Assembly (NCBI GenBank): GCA_930980855.1 | Contig: CAKNIZ010000008.1 | Span: 1 to 57,196, forward strand | From: an uncultured Clostridium sp. | GTDB lineage: Bacteria > Bacillota > Clostridia > TANB77 > CAG-508 | Length of the DNA: 57,196 nucleotides | Reading direction: 5' to 3' | In this document: positions 55,128 through 57,196 of the stretch, piece by piece | How the letters are laid out: each line of letters opens with the position of its first letter | Numbering within the stretch: position 1 is the first letter of the stretch | Notes under the pieces: generated by a model | The model's input: the letters and a program-made list of their open reading frames with translations, nothing else | The model's database searches: none | Told to the model about the DNA's origin: nothing | Translations under genes and position numbers: made by a program

Positions 55128-55400
55128 TCATTTGTTTGCAGACTTTGCGTGAGCTTCAGAAAGTCTCGCCTTTCTTTTCCAATAAGAAGCATCCTCTTCG
55201 GCCATTCTTATTTTGTACTTGGTCTGTTTCAAATCTTCCTCGGCGAGTCGAATCTGACTTTTCAGCTTTGCAAGCTCTTCCTTTTTTCGCTGAATCTCTG
55301 CTGTTACCTGTTCGTATTCTTGCTTAGCTCTTCTTATTTTTTCCCAATACTCACGCTCTTTTTCTGCTAACGTCCGATTGTATTCACAATCGTTGTTCAT
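55128..55400 (-). CDS. 90-aa coiled-coil protein of unknown function
   Basis: ATG 55400 follows GGGAGGTATGAAGA. The protein is nearly one continuous charged helix ('QEYEQVTAEIQRKKEELAKL', 'IRLAEEDLKQTKYKIRMAEE') with two similar Trp-containing segments ('EREYWEKIRRAKQ' and 'ASYWKRKARLSE'). No membrane segment. Its GC content is markedly above the neighbours, which suggests horizontal origin. It forms a cassette with its own promoter and terminator, like the 43629 gene, but the two are not obviously homologous. Confidence 0.7.
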   Translation of the reverse strand: MNNDCEYNRTLAEKEREYWEKIRRAKQEYEQVTAEIQRKKEELAKLKSQIRLAEEDLKQTKYKIRMAEEDASYWKRKARLSEAHAKSANK

Positions 55401-55464
55401 TCTTCATACCTCCCATTAAAAATGGTTTTGTTTGAAAACGTAATGTTTTCGCGTATGTATTGTT

Positions 55465-55494
55465 ATTATATCATATTTACATAATTTTTATCAA
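55465..55494 (-). promoter_or_regulatory. Promoter of the 90-aa coiled-coil gene
   Basis: TTGATA (55494-55489), 18 bases, TATAAT (55470-55465) on the minus strand. A GAAAAC/GTTTTC hairpin follows in the 5' leader near 55436-55452. Confidence 0.7.
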
Positions 55495-55538
55495 GTATAT
55501 CTGTTACTGATTGTCTTTTATAAAAGCAATATTTTTCT

Positions 55539-56072
55539 CTATAATTTATTTAATAAATGCTCAAATAAAATCGGTGTATCAGTTAATCTTTCATCCCTAG
55601 ACTTAACCATTTTTTCAAAGTCACTTATTTTATAAAATTTTACTTGTGCAACTTCTTCTTGTTGTAAATGTACTTTTTCTAAGTCTATAATTTGCTCACT
55701 TATATATAAATCAACAAAATGATTATTATATATTGTTTTACCATTGTTTACTCTAATAGATGGAGATTTAAAAGTATCTACTAATTTTAATTTATCTTTT
55801 TCAGCTTTTATACCTAATTCCTCTTGAAATTCTTTAATAGCAGCAGTATAGCTAGTTTCTCCGGCGCTAATATGTCCTGAAGCTGATGCACACCATTTTC
55901 CTGGATCTGATTTTTTATTTAAGGCTCTTTGTTGTAATAATATTTCATTTCCATTAACTACAAATATTTGTACAACCTTATGCCAATCTCCTTCTTCGTG
56001 TACCAGACTTCGTCCTTTTTTCCTACCAGTAAATATTCCGTTTTCATCTAATATATCTAACATTTCTTCCAT
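55539..56072 (-). CDS. NUDIX hydrolase, IDI/YfcD-like
   Basis: A 177-aa NUDIX protein: box 'GHISAGETSYTAAIKEFQEE' then 'LGI' (GX5EX7REUXEEXGU with Lys for Arg), preceded by 'VHEEGDWHKVVQIFVVNGNE' and 'KKSDPGKWCASASGHI'. The His/Cys-bearing region resembles the isopentenyl-diphosphate isomerase-like subfamily, whose small bacterial members usually act on other nucleotides or diphosphates. ATG 56072 follows GGGAG; the earlier GTG is not supported. Confidence 0.85.
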   Translation of the reverse strand: MEEMLDILDENGIFTGRKKGRSLVHEEGDWHKVVQIFVVNGNEILLQQRALNKKSDPGKWCASASGHISAGETSYTAAIKEFQEELGIKAEKDKLKLVDTFKSPSIRVNNGKTIYNNHFVDLYISEQIIDLEKVHLQQEEVAQVKFYKISDFEKMVKSRDERLTDTPILFEHLLNKL

Positions 56073-56210
56073 AATATTTTCTCCCACTCTTGCTTAAATA
56101 TAATTCGATAAATCAACTGTTGTATAAATTATAGCAACAATAAAATTATTTTTCAATAGCTATTGAACTTTAAACAAATGTTTCTATATTAAATTACTAG
56201 GAGTGATACT

Positions 56211-56791
56211 ATGAAGGAAGATGAAATTAAACTAAAAAACAATGCTATCCTGCATAAGGATAATTCTTTAAATAGATTAGACTTATCTTTTTTGAAACAT
56301 ATAGAATTAAATGAATATAAGAAAAGTGATTTATTCGCTTATTGGATAAATGACTTTGCTGAATACCATGATGAAGAAAGAACATTTAATATTGCAAAAT
56401 CTGGTATGTATTCTCGTGGTGATGTAATAAAAGTAAACTTGGGTTTTAATATTGGAAATGAATTAGGAGATTACATTATTGTATTGTACTAAATAAATAT
56501 GATAATACTAGAAATGGAGCTTTAAATGTTATTCCATTAACATCTAGGAAAGATAATAAACAATATGATTCTTCGTCTGTAAATCTTGGAAAAGAACTTT
56601 ATAATGTATTTCAGAAAAAAATCGAAAAAGAAATTGGTAAAATGGAAAAAGATAGTATAGCATTAATTACTCAAATAACTACAGTTAGCAAACAAAGAAT
56701 CTTCAAAGATACTGTCAGAAGAAATGTAAAAATATCTAATAAATCTCTTGATTTAATAGACGAGCAAATTATTAAATATTTTACAAAATAA
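56211..56791 (+). pseudogene. Frameshifted MazF/PemK-like toxin gene with an N-terminal extension
   Basis: ATG 56211 follows AGGAG. The first frame gives a 60-residue helical extension and the MazF start 'RGDVIKVNLGFNIGNELG', then stops at 56490. The next frame continues at once with 'HYCIVLNKYD', 'GALNVIPLTS' and 'ALITQITTVSKQRIF' and ends at 56789-56791. Losing one G from GGAGGA near 56468 explains it: total length is one base short of 194 codons. MazF-type proteins are RNA endonucleases; no antitoxin ORF is visible upstream. Either decayed or an assembly error. Confidence 0.75.
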
Positions 56792-56806
56792 AATTTCTAT
56801 ATAAAA

Positions 56807-56828
56807 GGAGAGTTGCTCTGAACTCTCC
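56807..56828 (+). terminator. Hairpin after the mazF-like pseudogene
   Basis: GGAGAGTT/AACTCTCC stem; no strong T-run follows, so termination is uncertain. The remaining 56829-57196 stretch holds only AT-rich non-coding sequence and two more hairpins. Confidence 0.45.
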
Positions 56829-56873
56829 AAAATCATTTAGGCTCCCGTCTTACTACAAAAGTAGTAGAGGGTT

Positions 56874-56908
56874 AAGTTAAATATATTTTAACATATAATA
56901 TTTAACTT
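56874..56908. repeat. 11-bp inverted repeat
   Basis: AAGTTAAATAT (56874-56884) pairs with ATATTTAACTT (56898-56908); immediately upstream CTACAAAAGTAG forms another small hairpin. No gene is associated. Confidence 0.45.
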
Positions 56909-57196
56909 GACAAATAAAATTTGACATTAAGATAGCATAAATTTTTTGTAGGATTTTCATTCATTGAATTTCAAAAATTTCTTGAATAAATTGATTTTTT
57001 TAGATTTCTTTTTGATTTTATATTTTTATCATTTTTCTTCTATATTTTTAGGTTCATTTAATAAACCTATTTATAGGCTATTTTTAAAATATCATATTTT
57101 TCTTTATTTTACAATACTTATATTGCTTTTTGGTACCATATAGTATGTGTCAAGTAAATGTAGGCAATTTTTTTATTCTTTTTTCTAATCCTTTAA

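Overview
The window is a very AT-rich chromosomal segment whose gene content points to an anaerobic, spore-lineage member of the Firmicutes (class Clostridia), probably an uncultured gut-type lineage. The evidence is sigH, spoVS, spoIIM, a YtfJ/GerW-family gene, rny (RNase Y), ymdB, tmcAL, rqcH/fbpA and recA-recX, all with strong AGGAGG-type ribosome binding sites. No phage structural genes, complete insertion sequences, rRNA or CRISPR arrays are visible. Most genes lie on the minus strand. No database search could be run, so all names rest on reading motifs.

Layout. 0.1-6.7 kb: a surface protein with a formylglycine-generating-enzyme-like fold behind a leader ORF that carries a TA-repeat tract, a small nuclease-like gene, an acyl-CoA synthetase, a small alarmone synthetase, Dps and a C39-like membrane-anchored protein. 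6.7-26.3 kb: a concentration of envelope-stress genes: a VanRS-like pair, a SGNH-hydrolase/DUF4358/SigV/RsiV operon, two CmpB-family membrane proteins around a TVP38 protein, a monofunctional transglycosylase, a BcrA-type ABC/two-component module whose permease is frameshifted, and a BceAB/BceRS-type module split by ispG. Several decayed genes (yjbR, a GNAT) lie here too. 26.3-43.6 kb: core genes: SDR, flavin reductase, YtfJ, DUF2953, ScpA, RecX, RecA, a solute-binding protein, SpoVS, YmdB, an OapA-like membrane protein, a long structured RNA that I read as OLE RNA, RNase Y, XerD, SpoIIM, EndoQ, an HD-like protein, TmcAL and RNase HI. 43.6-57.2 kb: two small coiled-coil genes with unusual leaders, tRNA-Thr(GGU), sigH, rqcH/fbpA, ligA-pgsA, a UPF0182 protein, ftsY, a NUDIX gene and a frameshifted MazF-like gene.

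The most distinctive features are non-coding. (1) Two families of GC-cored palindromic elements fill the intergenic gaps. Family A has three copies of exactly 98 bp at 4.4, 8.7 and 11.8 kb, one nested inside an older relic. Family B has eight copies of 88-141 bp ending in ATTGTATAT/ATATACAAT. Four B copies sit inside longer inverted repeats (18-36 bp arms) whose sequence differs at every locus, and one copy has compensating changes in both ends. (2) A roughly 566-nt RNA with its own perfect-spacing promoter and a terminator lies directly upstream of a four-helix membrane protein gene, matching the OLE RNA/OapA arrangement. (3) The 5' leader of a 76-aa coiled-coil gene contains mutually exclusive hairpins that could hide or expose its ribosome binding site.
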